Positions 25,630-34,922 of a stretch of 64,000 bases of DNA are shown here, piece by piece. A model generated the notes under the pieces. It was not told the DNA's origin, ran no database searches, and was given only the letters and a program-made list of their open reading frames with translations. A program made the translations under genes and the position numbers. Source of the DNA: Gelatiniphilus marinus (lineage in GTDB: Bacteria > Bacteroidota > Bacteroidia > Flavobacteriales > Flavobacteriaceae); assembly GCF_042678305.1 (NCBI RefSeq), contig NZ_JBHUDT010000001.1, one strand, 5' to 3'. Within the stretch, counting starts at the first letter, position 1; the number at the start of each line of letters is the position of its first letter.

Positions 25630-26955
25630 ATGATGATTTTTAATGCCCTCAAAAATACAGTTTTATTCTCGATTATTATTGGGATTGTTTTAATGATTTC
25701 TTGTGGAAGTAAGTCGAAAGAAAAAGACGGAATACAGATGCAGGACGACCGAAGAACTAACGATCAAGTTATGATCGTTAATAATATTAAAGATGACGAA
25801 GCTATTATAGTTGGTGCAAATCAGACCGAAGCTTATTTACATTTACTACAAGGTAAACGTGTTGGTGTTGTGGCGAATCAGACGAGTGTTATTTTTAAAG
25901 ATGAAGCACTTGATAACGAACAGATTGCCACGTCGCAAAAAGCTCCTCGCAATGACGATTACACACATTTAGTAGATTCTTTATTGGCTTTAAATATTGA
26001 TATTAAAAAAGTATTTGCGCCCGAACATGGGTTTCGTGGTACTGCTGATGCTGGCGAACATGTTAAAGATGATATTGATACCAAAACAAATTTACCTCTT
26101 ATTTCGTTACACGGAAAACACAGAAAACCATCACAACAACAACTTGAAAATATTGATATTATGATTTTTGATATTCAGGATGTTGGCGTTCGTTTTTATA
26201 CTTATATCTCCACATTGCACTATGTTATGGAAGCTTGTGCCGAAGCAGAAATCCCACTAATAATTTTTGATAGACCAAACCCAAACGGACATTATATTGA
26301 TGGCCCAACTTTAGAGATTGAGCACCAAAGTTTTTTAGGTATGCACCCTATACCCTTAGTACACGGCATGACCATTGGCGAATATGCCCAAATGATTAAT
26401 GGCGAAAAATGGTTAACAAATGGATTAAAGTGCAATATTACCATTATACCCGTTAAACACTATACGCACGACACTTTTTATAGCTTGCCCATTAGGCCTT
26501 CGCCCAATTTACCAAACGACCAATCTATAAAACTATACCCAAGCTTGGGACTTTTTGAGGGTACAAACGTAAATGCTGGTCGTGGTACCGAATTTCAGTT
26601 TCAACGCTACGGTGCTCCTTTTTTAGATAAAGAAAACCTTACATTTACTTATACGCCTGTTGCCAATTTTGGTGCTAAAAACCCAAAGCATAAAAACAAA
26701 TTATGTTATGGCGAAGATTTAAAAGATGAAGCGCTTAATGGTGTTATGACTCTTAAATGGATTATGAAAGCTTATGAACATTCCACCGATAAATCCTTGT
26801 TTTTTCTAACCAATGGATTTACAAAGCATGCTGGAACAAAGCAACTACAAAAACAAATTGAAGCGGGTTTAAGCGAAGACGCTATTAAAGAAACATGGCA
26901 AGAGAATTTGAAAGCGTTTAAAAAGGTACGAGAAAAATATTTGATTTACGATTAA
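25630..26955 (+). CDS. namZ: Exo-beta-N-acetylmuramidase NamZ (DUF1343) lipoprotein with in-frame repeat insertion
   Basis: DUF1343 family enzyme that releases N-acetylmuramic acid from peptidoglycan fragments. A lipoprotein signal (IIIGIVLMISC, Cys25) puts it in the periplasm or on the surface. Family motifs are GKRVGVVANQTSVI near residue 75, FAPEHGFRGTADAGEHV near residue 137, DIQDVGVRFYTYISTLHYVMEA and FDRPNP. Between ANQTSVI and THLVDSLL, where relatives have only a couple of residues, there is an extra stretch of about 23 residues; bases 25921-25957 of it match a palindromic repeat found at 24210-24242. A second palindrome lies at 25758-25780. It converges with the next gene with overlapping stops. 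Confidence 0.92.
   Translation: MMIFNALKNTVLFSIIIGIVLMISCGSKSKEKDGIQMQDDRRTNDQVMIVNNIKDDEAIIVGANQTEAYLHLLQGKRVGVVANQTSVIFKDEALDNEQIATSQKAPRNDDYTHLVDSLLALNIDIKKVFAPEHGFRGTADAGEHVKDDIDTKTNLPLISLHGKHRKPSQQQLENIDIMIFDIQDVGVRFYTYISTLHYVMEACAEAEIPLIIFDRPNPNGHYIDGPTLEIEHQSFLGMHPIPLVHGMTIGEYAQMINGEKWLTNGLKCNITIIPVKHYTHDTFYSLPIRPSPNLPNDQSIKLYPSLGLFEGTNVNAGRGTEFQFQRYGAPFLDKENLTFTYTPVANFGAKNPKHKNKLCYGEDLKDEALNGVMTLKWIMKAYEHSTDKSLFFLTNGFTKHAGTKQLQKQIEAGLSEDAIKETWQENLKAFKKVREKYLIYD
25650..25657 (-). promoter_or_regulatory. -7 promoter box of the LolC/E-like gene
   Basis: Read on the minus strand this is TATTTTTG, an exact TAnnTTTG match, located within the first codons of namZ. Transcription would start near 25643, giving about a 19-base leader before the TTG start. 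Confidence 0.5.
25758..25780. repeat. Palindrome inside namZ
   Basis: TAACGATCA (25758-25766) and TGATCGTTA (25772-25780) are perfect 9-base arms around a five-base loop. It lies in the poorly conserved linker after the lipoprotein signal and is translated in frame. Confidence 0.6.
25921..25957. repeat. Small palindromic repeat, type A copy 2, inside namZ
   Basis: Starts CAGATTGCCACGTC and ends GCAATGACG, the same ends as the repeat at 24210-24242 about 1.7 kb away. It keeps the namZ frame and adds roughly residues 98-109 (QIATSQKAPRND) to the enzyme. Confidence 0.7.
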
Positions 26956-27785
26956 CTATCAAACTCGGTTGGTTTTCTGTATTTCTGAAACGGTTGCTTC
27001 AACAAATCCTTAATATTGCTATTTTCTTTTTCATCTGGAAACACATCAACGCCATAAACAATTTTATCGGTATCCAATTCCATGTACGTGCCCAATAACC
27101 TATCCCAAACCGAAAAAATATTGCCGTAGTTAGAATCGGTATAAGGCATTTTATAATGATGGTGCACCTTATGCATATTTGGTGAAACCAATACGTAGCT
27201 AATTAACTTATCCGCCTTTTTTGGCAACTTAATATTAGAATGGGAAAACTGGGTAGAAACAACAGATAACGATTGATACAGCATAACAATACCAATGGGT
27301 GCACCAATAATAACAACGCCAATTAAGGTAAATAAATAACGAATAAGGCTCTCAATAGGGTGATGTCTGTTGGCTGTTGTGGCATCGACTTTATGGTCGG
27401 AATGATGTACCAAATGCACCATCCACAGCGCTGGCACCTTGTGCTCGATTAAATGTGGCAGATAAGCCCCAAAAAAATCCATTAGTAATACGCCCAGAAA
27501 AATATAAAGTCCCAAATCCATATCGGGCAGCCAATTTAATATACCAAAATTGTTAACCGACACCCAATCGGATGTTAGTAGCAAAAGAAAAGCCAAAGGT
27601 AAATTTACTAGTATGGTGGTAATGGTAAAAAAAATATTGGGAACGGCATGTTTCCATTTTTTATAATTGAAATTAAACAAAGGCATGGCGCCTTCTAAAA
27701 GCCAGAAAAAAGTTAAACCTCCAACAATTATTAGTCCGCGATGCAGTGGTGGAATGGTTTCGAAATATTGCAATAAGGTATCCAT
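26952..27785 (-). CDS. Sterol desaturase / fatty acid hydroxylase family membrane protein
   Basis: Di-iron membrane enzyme of 277 residues. Four to five hydrophobic segments frame the histidine clusters HLIEH (near residue 111), HLVHHSDH (near residue 123), NRHHP and HKVHHH (near residue 210), which bind the two irons. Family members hydroxylate or desaturate lipid chains or isoprenoids with O2; the substrate here is unknown. Its stop overlaps the convergent namZ stop by four bases. Confidence 0.9.
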   Translation of the reverse strand: MDTLLQYFETIPPLHRGLIIVGGLTFFWLLEGAMPLFNFNYKKWKHAVPNIFFTITTILVNLPLAFLLLLTSDWVSVNNFGILNWLPDMDLGLYIFLGVLLMDFFGAYLPHLIEHKVPALWMVHLVHHSDHKVDATTANRHHPIESLIRYLFTLIGVVIIGAPIGIVMLYQSLSVVSTQFSHSNIKLPKKADKLISYVLVSPNMHKVHHHYKMPYTDSNYGNIFSVWDRLLGTYMELDTDKIVYGVDVFPDEKENSNIKDLLKQPFQKYRKPTEFDS

Positions 27786-27874
27786 GTAATCAAATTGTTG
27801 CTTTAAAGATAAAAATATAATCTCGCAAAGCCGCTAAAACGCAAAGTTTCAATTACTGCGACTGGTACTGCTAA

Positions 27875-28369
27875 CTAAACTTTAACTCTTTTTTTCATTT
27901 TCTCAACAATATTAAAAGCCGCAGGACACATCGCCACATTTTTTAAAGTGAGATTAGAAATTTGCTGAAACTTTTTTCTGTCGGTATGCGGAAATTCCCT
28001 GCATGCTTTTGGCCGCACCTCGTAAATCGAGCAATAATTATCGTCGCCTAAAAACACACACGGAACCGTTTGCAAAACATAATCGTTGTCCTCATCAATT
28101 CGTAAATACTGTTCAATAAACTGCTGTGGTTTTTGTTTAAAATGTTTCGAAATTCTATCAATATCTTTATCGGTAAATAACGGGCCTGTGGTTTTACAAC
28201 AATTTGCACAAGTTAAGCAATCGGTTTTTTCAAACTCGGCATCGTGCAATTCTTGCATCATATAATCTAAATTTTTTGGTGGTTTCTTTTTTAGCTTCGC
28301 AAAGAATTTCTTGTTTTCGTTATGCTTATCTTTGGCACACTTTGGAAGGTTATTAATGATATCTTGCAT
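27875..28369 (-). CDS. YkgJ-family cysteine cluster protein
   Basis: Soluble protein of 164 residues of the YkgJ/Fe-S or zinc cysteine-cluster family. Cysteines are arranged as CLTCANCCKTTGP near residue 56 and CVFLGDDNYC...KACREFP near residues 103-123, as expected. The function of the family is poorly known; a metal-binding role is inferred. No operon partner is evident. Confidence 0.88.
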   Translation of the reverse strand: MQDIINNLPKCAKDKHNENKKFFAKLKKKPPKNLDYMMQELHDAEFEKTDCLTCANCCKTTGPLFTDKDIDRISKHFKQKPQQFIEQYLRIDEDNDYVLQTVPCVFLGDDNYCSIYEVRPKACREFPHTDRKKFQQISNLTLKNVAMCPAAFNIVEKMKKRVKV

Positions 28370-28487
28370 GGTGTAAAAATAATACTTTTCGTTATTACGA
28401 AGGAAGTATCACAGAAGTAATCTTTAAAATTGAAATACTTAATTAATAAATTGCCCCGACTAAAAAGTCTCGCAAATGACATAAATT

Positions 28488-29186
28488 ATGAAAGACCTTT
28501 TCGGAAACGCTTTATTGGATTACCACAACGGAAATTACACCGAAGACATTATCACTTCAACCAGTATTTCTGATGACGATGTATTGCCACTACCATACTT
28601 ATTCCGCCGTTTTAAAAACATGCCAAAATTGGAGCAAAAAGCTTTAAAATTAGCAAAAGGCTGGGTTTTAGATGTGGGTTGTGGCACCGGAAGCCATAGT
28701 TTGTATTTACAAGAAAAAGGTGTAACAGTTAAAGCCATAGATATTTCAAGAGGCGCTATTGAAGTGGCGAAACAACGTGGTGTTTTACATGCCGAAGTAA
28801 AAAATATTTTAGCAGAAACCGATGCGTTTGACACCATTTTATTATTAATGAATGGTACTGGTATTTTTCAAGAGTTATCACAAGTTTCAAAATACTTATC
28901 GCATTTAAAACGCCTTTTAAAACCAAACGGACAAATACTAATTGATTCGTCGGATATTAAATATATGTACGAAGATGAAGATGGTGGCCTATGGCAAGAT
29001 ATGAATGCGAATTATTATGGCGAACTCGATTATTTTTTAAGCTACAAAGGTGAAAAAGAATTGCCAATGAAATGGTTGTATTTAGATTTTAATACACTAT
29101 TAACTGTTTGCACTTCGGTTGGATTAAAATGTGAATTAATTTTAGAAGGCGAGCATTTTGATTATTTGGCACGATTGAGTTTATAG
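28488..29186 (+). CDS. Class I SAM-dependent methyltransferase
   Basis: A 232-residue Rossmann-fold methyltransferase with motif I VLDVGCGTGSHSLYL near residue 63, the acidic end of strand 2 (VKAIDISRGAIEVAK) and motif IV FDTILLLMNGTGIF near residue 113. It has no membrane segment. The substrate cannot be deduced. Its stop overlaps by six bases with the convergent DUF1287 gene. Confidence 0.88.
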   Translation: MKDLFGNALLDYHNGNYTEDIITSTSISDDDVLPLPYLFRRFKNMPKLEQKALKLAKGWVLDVGCGTGSHSLYLQEKGVTVKAIDISRGAIEVAKQRGVLHAEVKNILAETDAFDTILLLMNGTGIFQELSQVSKYLSHLKRLLKPNGQILIDSSDIKYMYEDEDGGLWQDMNANYYGELDYFLSYKGEKELPMKWLYLDFNTLLTVCTSVGLKCELILEGEHFDYLARLSL

Positions 29187-29762
29187 ATTAAACCGATAAT
29201 GCCCAATAATTTTAAAGCTAAAAAGGCAATCTTCTAAAACTTGTCCACTGCCAATATTATGAACGATTAAATGGCGTTTCCCATCGTTCGATTTTTTGTT
29301 TACCACAATACCAATGTGCGATGCAGCGTCTTTTAAATCCCAACAAACCAGATCTCCGGGTTTATAATCATTTGCGTTGTTTGTAATGGGTTTTTCAGCA
29401 CCTTTTCGCTTAAAATAGGTCATTAAATTGGGCACGCGTCTGTGATCGATATTTTTATCGGTTGTTTTTAAACCCCATATTTTTGGGTATGCATTAAAGT
29501 TAGCCTTCATGTCTTCGTGGACTTCCTTTTGTAAATCGATACCCAGTTTTCGGTACGCCCTAATTATAACATCGGTACACACGCCTTTATTACTTGGAAC
29601 ATCGCCATTTGGATATGCGATTGAAAAGTAGCTGGGGTCGTATGTTACTTTTTGATGCGTTAATTCCAGAGCAGCTTCAGAGAGGTTTAATTTTTGTATT
29701 TCGGTTTGTGAAATGCAAAGATTGAAACAGAAAAGAAGTAAAATGAATTTTATCTTTTTCAT
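29181..29762 (-). CDS. DUF1287 exported protein (NlpC/P60-like fold)
   Basis: Exported 193-residue protein with a signal peptide ending in CISQT. DUF1287 members resemble cysteine peptidases or amidases of the NlpC/P60 type; the candidate catalytic residues are Cys62 in NKGVCTDVIIRAYRKLG and His149 in ASHIGIVVN. The PGDLVCWDL segment is the usual family core. A cell-wall role is plausible but unproven. It lies downstream of the outer-membrane barrel gene, with a hairpin between them. Confidence 0.87.
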   Translation of the reverse strand: MKKIKFILLLFCFNLCISQTEIQKLNLSEAALELTHQKVTYDPSYFSIAYPNGDVPSNKGVCTDVIIRAYRKLGIDLQKEVHEDMKANFNAYPKIWGLKTTDKNIDHRRVPNLMTYFKRKGAEKPITNNANDYKPGDLVCWDLKDAASHIGIVVNKKSNDGKRHLIVHNIGSGQVLEDCLFSFKIIGHYRFNL

Positions 29763-29788
29763 TAAAATATAGATTTTAATTTGAAAGA

Positions 29789-29806
29789 TTCCCGCCTACG
29801 CGGGAA
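29789..29806 (-). terminator. Hairpin after the outer-membrane barrel gene
   Basis: TTCCCGC and GCGGGAA are perfect 7-base arms around a four-base loop, immediately after the barrel gene stop on the minus strand. A weak T-run follows (ATCTTTC). A related hairpin with TTCCCG arms is at 34684-34701. Confidence 0.5.
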
Positions 29807-31534
29807 CTAGAAATCAAACTTAAAAGTAGCGCCAGCTAAAAACTGAATACTTTGCACTGGGAAATTTTGCCAGCGTTGATACGCTTCATTATTAATATTA
29901 TTGGCTTTTGCAAATACTGAAATTTTATCGTTTATATGATAGCCTAAATGCGCATTGGCATCAAAATAACTATCTAAATCCATGATGAATGGCGTGCTAA
30001 TAGTTATGCCATCATTTAAGAAAAACTGATCTTTACGTTCTCCAACATAAAACAGATTTGCTCCTGCAAACCAATGTTCGTTTATTTGATAATCTAAAAA
30101 TAACGAGCCTTTTATATCGGGTAAATTCCAAGCTTCTGTTTCGGTATCGGTTGTGTATTTAAAATATTCAGCTTTTATACCTAGTTTAAAATTTCGGTTA
30201 ACATCAACATTAATTTCTCCTGCAACGCCAAAGGTATCAACATCATCATAAACAATTCCAAAGGAATTTCCGTAAGCATAATTTTGGTTTGTCAGCGTTA
30301 TTTCATTATTTCTAAACAGCGCTTTATTTCTGTCGGCCAAATATCGTCCGCTAATGTTATAACTCATATTGCTGGACAATTTTCCCTTTAAACCAATATA
30401 TGCGTTGTATTGCTGATCGGTGGGCATTACCACTAAAGTTGGTGACACAAACGGGTTTTCGGTGGCAAATCCGTGGTATGAATTTTGAATTAACTCGCCT
30501 TGAATTCCGCCGTAAGCAATCAATACATCGTTAACCAATCGGTAAGTTGCGGTAATATTTGGATATAAATAAATATTGTTTTCTTTAGATTCTGAATCTC
30601 TTAAATACGATACCGAGATCCCTAAATTAAGTGTTAAATCATCCTCTTTTAACTCATAAGTTGGAGAAACTCCTATTTGAAAATTGCCGTGTCTTAATTC
30701 ATCAGTAGTAAAATAATTTCTATCGAATGTTCCATTTATATAATCGAATTTAAAATCGGTTGAAATTTCCTCGTCATTAATTGGTATATCAATTTTTGCT
30801 TTGGCTACAAACCTATTTTCTCCAGAACCTTGATTATCTCCAAAGCGTCTGAAAAAGAAACTTCCGGAGTTAATATAGGTATCTTCGAAAGTAATATCGC
30901 CCCCAAAATGCGCACTGTAAAACGAATGATCTACCTCAATACCATTGGCCTGAGCTTGTGCCAATTGCGATGGTGGCACGCCGTACCAATTGTACATTTT
31001 TTGCAGAAAACCACCTTCGACATTCCAAGCCAAATCCCGTAATCGACTGGAATAATTCGCATTGATTTTTGTGGTTGAAAAATTATCATCAAAAGATAAA
31101 CCATCAATACCGCCCTGCGATGAGTGATGACTTACGTAACCGCCCACGCTTTCGGTCCTGCTAATAGCATGGTTTAAATACACTTCGCCCAAAATGGTGG
31201 TATAGGTACCAACGCCCAAAGTGGCGTAATTATCGTATAACTTTACAGGTTTAGCTTTTTCTACAACTGCTGCTTTTCCTTTTGCCGGTGTAAATGTTGA
31301 TGCTACTGGAAACGAGAAAATATTATATTTAATTTCTTTTTTGGTCGCCGTTTCTTCATCATCTAACGATGGGATTTCCTTTACCTTAAAAGCATCAGAA
31401 ATTGATGGCGTATATGGTTTTACCACATCGATTACGCCGGTTTTAATAGTATCATTCTTTCTGTCTTGAGAGGAAACTGATGTTATACTTAAAGTTACAA
31501 TGGCTAATAAAAAATATTTTGTGTGCTTTCGCAT
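29807..31534 (-). CDS. TonB-receptor-like outer-membrane beta-barrel protein
   Basis: Outer-membrane protein of 575 residues. A signal peptide (LLAIVTLSITSVSSQ) is followed by about 70 mostly polar residues and then alternating aromatic-rich strands that end in the typical FLAGATFKFDF with a terminal phenylalanine. Many periplasmic turns are short and extracellular loops longer, as in TonB-dependent receptors, but no plug domain is seen, so it may act with another protein. The upstream gene (60 bases away) is a large exported TPR protein; the pair probably forms one operon. Confidence 0.82.
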   Translation of the reverse strand: MRKHTKYFLLAIVTLSITSVSSQDRKNDTIKTGVIDVVKPYTPSISDAFKVKEIPSLDDEETATKKEIKYNIFSFPVASTFTPAKGKAAVVEKAKPVKLYDNYATLGVGTYTTILGEVYLNHAISRTESVGGYVSHHSSQGGIDGLSFDDNFSTTKINANYSSRLRDLAWNVEGGFLQKMYNWYGVPPSQLAQAQANGIEVDHSFYSAHFGGDITFEDTYINSGSFFFRRFGDNQGSGENRFVAKAKIDIPINDEEISTDFKFDYINGTFDRNYFTTDELRHGNFQIGVSPTYELKEDDLTLNLGISVSYLRDSESKENNIYLYPNITATYRLVNDVLIAYGGIQGELIQNSYHGFATENPFVSPTLVVMPTDQQYNAYIGLKGKLSSNMSYNISGRYLADRNKALFRNNEITLTNQNYAYGNSFGIVYDDVDTFGVAGEINVDVNRNFKLGIKAEYFKYTTDTETEAWNLPDIKGSLFLDYQINEHWFAGANLFYVGERKDQFFLNDGITISTPFIMDLDSYFDANAHLGYHINDKISVFAKANNINNEAYQRWQNFPVQSIQFLAGATFKFDF

Positions 31535-31553
31535 AGGACTTTATTTATGTTTA

Positions 31554-31577
31554 ACCCTTCGACTAGCTCAGGGCAGG
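31554..31577. repeat. Small palindromic repeat, type C
   Basis: CCCTTCGACTAGCTCAGGG is an imperfect palindrome with CCCT and AGGG ends, in the 59-base gap between the barrel gene and the TPR gene. It resembles dispersed repeats of Bacteroidota genomes. Confidence 0.35.
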
Positions 31578-31593
31578 TTTACGATTGATGAAT

Positions 31594-34500
31594 TTAATTT
31601 TCTTCAGTTTCAATTGACGAGTTTGTTTTGGCCTCTTCTACTTTTATTGTCTTTAATTCTGCTTTGGCCTCATCGACAACATCATCAAATTCCACAAAAT
31701 TTTCTATAACACTTTCTAAAATATAAGTGGCTTGAAACGCATCGTTTAAAGCATAATAATTCTTCGCCATAAGCACCAAACCTTTGGCGCTGTAATATTT
31801 ATAACCTGAAAAATCTTTGGCTAATTTTTGAACCGATTTATTTGATGCCGCATGCTTGCCTTCTTTATTTTTAAAATAAGCATTGTAATACAAGGCCTCT
31901 GCAGCCGTTTCTCCTGTTGCCACTTTTTCTACTCTTGCAAAAGCGGTTTTTGCTTTGTCTTCATCGCCCATTTTAATAGCTGAACGTGCGATTATAATGT
32001 GCGCATCACTTTTAATTTTATTATCAATTTTAGAATTTGTAAGCACTTTTTCGGCATAAGAAACCGCATCATTATAATTTTCTAATTGGTAATGGGCCTT
32101 CATTAAATTAGACTGTGCAAACACCGTATTTTGCGGAAAATTGGCTTCGGTTTCCAATCGCAACAATAGCGGAATGGCTTGGTTCCAGCTTTTGCTTTCA
32201 AGATAAAATTGCGATAAACGCGATAAGGATTCCTCGGTGTATTCGCTTTGCGGTGCCTCAACAATATATTTATAATGCGGTGCGGCATTGGCCAATAAAT
32301 CTTTTTTGTAATACAGTTGAGCCAAGTAAAAATGCGCTTGTAAAGCGTGCAACCCGTTGGGAAATTCATTCAAATAGCCGTTAAATTGCTTGATGGCTTT
32401 ATCGGTATTACTGTCTAAATACTGTTTTTCGGCGGCCTCGTAAGTCGTATTGTCCAAATCGGCATCGGTTACTTCAACATAATCCAAGGTTTTTACCCAA
32501 TTTGCATAATCGTTAACCCGACCCAAATCGATATAAATTAAACGCGCTGTTGAAACCGATTGAACCGCTTCTGGCGTTCCTGGATAATTACTAGCAATGT
32601 TCTTAAATTTGCTCAAGGCTTGTTCATTTTCACTATCATTGTAATATACCAAACCTTGACGTAATAAGGCTTTTGGCACGAATGAACTCATTTTATATTC
32701 GCTATTTAAACGATTATACATTTGCATCGCTTTATCTTTTTCGTTTGCTTTTACATAAGAATTTCCTAATTCGTACATAGCATCGTCTCGTAATTTTGAC
32801 TTCGGATAGGTTTCAATAAACTGTTCTAAAGCGGCAATTTTTTTTGAAGATTGCCCAGTATAACCCACACTAATGGCTTTTTGAAAAAACGGATAATCGG
32901 AATCGATTTCATTCATTTCAATGGCTTTTTCGTAAGCTTTAATGGCATTGCTATATTGGCTCGATACGAAATGTCCGTCACCCAATCTTAAATAGGCATC
33001 ATTCAATCTTATTTTATCATCTTTTTTATTAGAAATAAATTGATTGAAATGCTTTGTGGCTTGCGGATAGTTTTTTTGTTTGAAATAGGTATAGGCCAAA
33101 TTATAATCTATATTTTCAATTTCAGGAGTTGAAGCAGATGCTGTTTGCTGCTGAAACTGTTTAAAACCAATCAAAGCATCATCGTAGTTTGTTAAATTAT
33201 AATCGGCTTCGGCTTTCCAAAAGGTTGCTCTTGCGGTGTATTTTGAGTCTCTTGGTTCGGTTAATGAGGCATCGAAAAGCGATTCGGCTTCTAAATATTG
33301 CGTGTCGTTATACAACTCAATACCTCTATAAAATGCTACTTTTTGATATGCTACTTTGTTTTCAAAGCTCTTTTTGCCTTCTAAAAGTTTAAGCGCTTCT
33401 TTGTAGTTTTTTGAGGTGATGTACGAATCGATCAAAAGGGTTTCAATTTCTTCTTTATAGCCTGTGTTTGGGTATTTATCTAAATAAGCTGCTAAAACCT
33501 GCGGTGCCGATTGGTACGGATTACCAATTTCGTAACTGATTTTCGCATAATTTAACCAGGCATCTTCTTGAATTTTTAAATCGAAACTCATTTGCGATGC
33601 GTTTCTAAAGGCATTTAAAGCCTCTTGTTTTTTATTTAAATGAATATAGCTTTCGCCTAAATGATAATAAGCGTTTTGAGCAATAGCATTGTTGCCACCA
33701 ACTATTTTATTAAATTCCGAAATGGCATTTTCGTAATCTTTTTGTTTGTAATATGCGTAGCCCAATTGGTAAAAATCGGTGTTATTCCACTTTGCATTTC
33801 TATCGCGTTTTCCTTTTTTGCCTTTATATGCGGTTAAATACGGGATAGCTTCAGCGTATTTTTCTAAATTGAAATAACTTTCACCTATGATTTTTGAGAG
33901 TTCAGATACTTCGGCGTCATCGCTGGTTTCCAATCGGTCTTTTGCCAATTCGATGGCTTTTTCAAATTTTCCGAGTTTAAAATGAAGATCGGCTTGGTAA
34001 TACGACAGCTTTTCTTTGTAACGTTCTTGGTCGCTTACTTGATCGAAATACGCATTTGCTTCATCATAATCATCACCTTCATAAGCCATAAAACCAATGT
34101 AATATTTAGCTTGCGAACCGTATTCTTGAGAATTCTCGACACGAGATAAATACTTTTTTGCTACTTTATATTGTTTTACCGAAAATGCCGAATACCCATT
34201 GTTAAAATTAAATTTTTCTTTTTCTTTTTTAGCCAGAGCCGCTTCGTTTACCTTATCGTACCACTTTCTTGCGTGCGGATATTTACCGTTTACAAAATAA
34301 TAATCTGCAACATCAACAAAGGCGGTATTGCGTTTGGTACTGGTTGGGTAATCTTCTACAAAATCCTCTATAAGCTGGTCGGCATTTTGCTGGTTTAGCC
34401 TTACTGCGCAATTGGCTATATAATAGGCGCAATCTGATTTTAATATAAATTCTTTTGCATCCTTTTTAACACTTCTAAAAAGCGATTGGGCAGCAAGATA

Positions 34501-34635
34501 TTGTTGGTTATTAAATAGAGAAAGTGCTTTTTGATAGTCCACCAAACTACTGGTGTAAGTGGCAGACTGTTGTGCCATGATTTGGAAACTAAAACTTAGG
34601 GCCACAAAGAGGCATACAATATTATTATTACTCAT
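31594..34635 (-). CDS. Exported large tetratricopeptide-repeat protein
   Basis: A protein of 1013 residues with a signal peptide (NIVCLFVALSFSFQIMAQ) and about twenty TPR units throughout, for example AIEFNKIVGGNNAIAQNAYYHLG-type repeats and AIKAYEKAIEMNEIDSDYPFFQKA. The C-terminus is acidic (SIETEEN). I start it at ATG 34635, not the in-frame TTG six bases upstream. It is encoded upstream of a TonB-receptor-like barrel and probably acts as a periplasmic scaffold for envelope assembly; the mechanism is not known. A promoter box lies at 34660-34667. Confidence 0.87.
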   Translation of the reverse strand: MSNNNIVCLFVALSFSFQIMAQQSATYTSSLVDYQKALSLFNNQQYLAAQSLFRSVKKDAKEFILKSDCAYYIANCAVRLNQQNADQLIEDFVEDYPTSTKRNTAFVDVADYYFVNGKYPHARKWYDKVNEAALAKKEKEKFNFNNGYSAFSVKQYKVAKKYLSRVENSQEYGSQAKYYIGFMAYEGDDYDEANAYFDQVSDQERYKEKLSYYQADLHFKLGKFEKAIELAKDRLETSDDAEVSELSKIIGESYFNLEKYAEAIPYLTAYKGKKGKRDRNAKWNNTDFYQLGYAYYKQKDYENAISEFNKIVGGNNAIAQNAYYHLGESYIHLNKKQEALNAFRNASQMSFDLKIQEDAWLNYAKISYEIGNPYQSAPQVLAAYLDKYPNTGYKEEIETLLIDSYITSKNYKEALKLLEGKKSFENKVAYQKVAFYRGIELYNDTQYLEAESLFDASLTEPRDSKYTARATFWKAEADYNLTNYDDALIGFKQFQQQTASASTPEIENIDYNLAYTYFKQKNYPQATKHFNQFISNKKDDKIRLNDAYLRLGDGHFVSSQYSNAIKAYEKAIEMNEIDSDYPFFQKAISVGYTGQSSKKIAALEQFIETYPKSKLRDDAMYELGNSYVKANEKDKAMQMYNRLNSEYKMSSFVPKALLRQGLVYYNDSENEQALSKFKNIASNYPGTPEAVQSVSTARLIYIDLGRVNDYANWVKTLDYVEVTDADLDNTTYEAAEKQYLDSNTDKAIKQFNGYLNEFPNGLHALQAHFYLAQLYYKKDLLANAAPHYKYIVEAPQSEYTEESLSRLSQFYLESKSWNQAIPLLLRLETEANFPQNTVFAQSNLMKAHYQLENYNDAVSYAEKVLTNSKIDNKIKSDAHIIIARSAIKMGDEDKAKTAFARVEKVATGETAAEALYYNAYFKNKEGKHAASNKSVQKLAKDFSGYKYYSAKGLVLMAKNYYALNDAFQATYILESVIENFVEFDDVVDEAKAELKTIKVEEAKTNSSIETEEN

Positions 34636-34659
34636 TAACAATTCGTTTTTTAATTAAAT

Positions 34660-34667
34660 CAAAGATA
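34660..34667 (-). promoter_or_regulatory. -7 promoter box of the large TPR gene
   Basis: Read on the minus strand this is TATCTTTG, an exact TAnnTTTG match, 25 bases before the ATG. It lies in the divergent region shared with ftsE. Confidence 0.5.
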
Positions 34668-34683
34668 AATATAAGGTTTTAGG

Positions 34684-34738
34684 TTCCCGTCTTCGCGGGA
34701 AGGACAATTTCAATTGAAATCAAGATATAATATCTTGA
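34684..34738. promoter_or_regulatory. Three adjacent palindromes in divergent promoter region
   Basis: In the 287-base gap between the divergent TPR and ftsE genes three palindromes follow one another: TTCCCG...CGGGAA (34684-34701), the perfect ATTTCAATTGAAAT (34707-34720), and TCAAGATAT A ATATCTTGA (34720-34738). They could be operators or a compound hairpin. Nothing else was recognised in the gap except the TPR promoter box. Confidence 0.4.
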
Positions 34739-34922
34739 AGATTTATTCAACTTATAACGTAATAATCGTGCCATAATTATAAACTGCGCTGTAAAAATAC
34801 GTTTTAAGTCGCAGTCTCAGTTTTAAGTAACCATAAATTCAGTTAAAAACTTTTAATGCTTAACTTTTCTCTTTTAACTTATTAATAATACATTTACAGC
34901 ACATTAAATTTAATCTGTTTTT

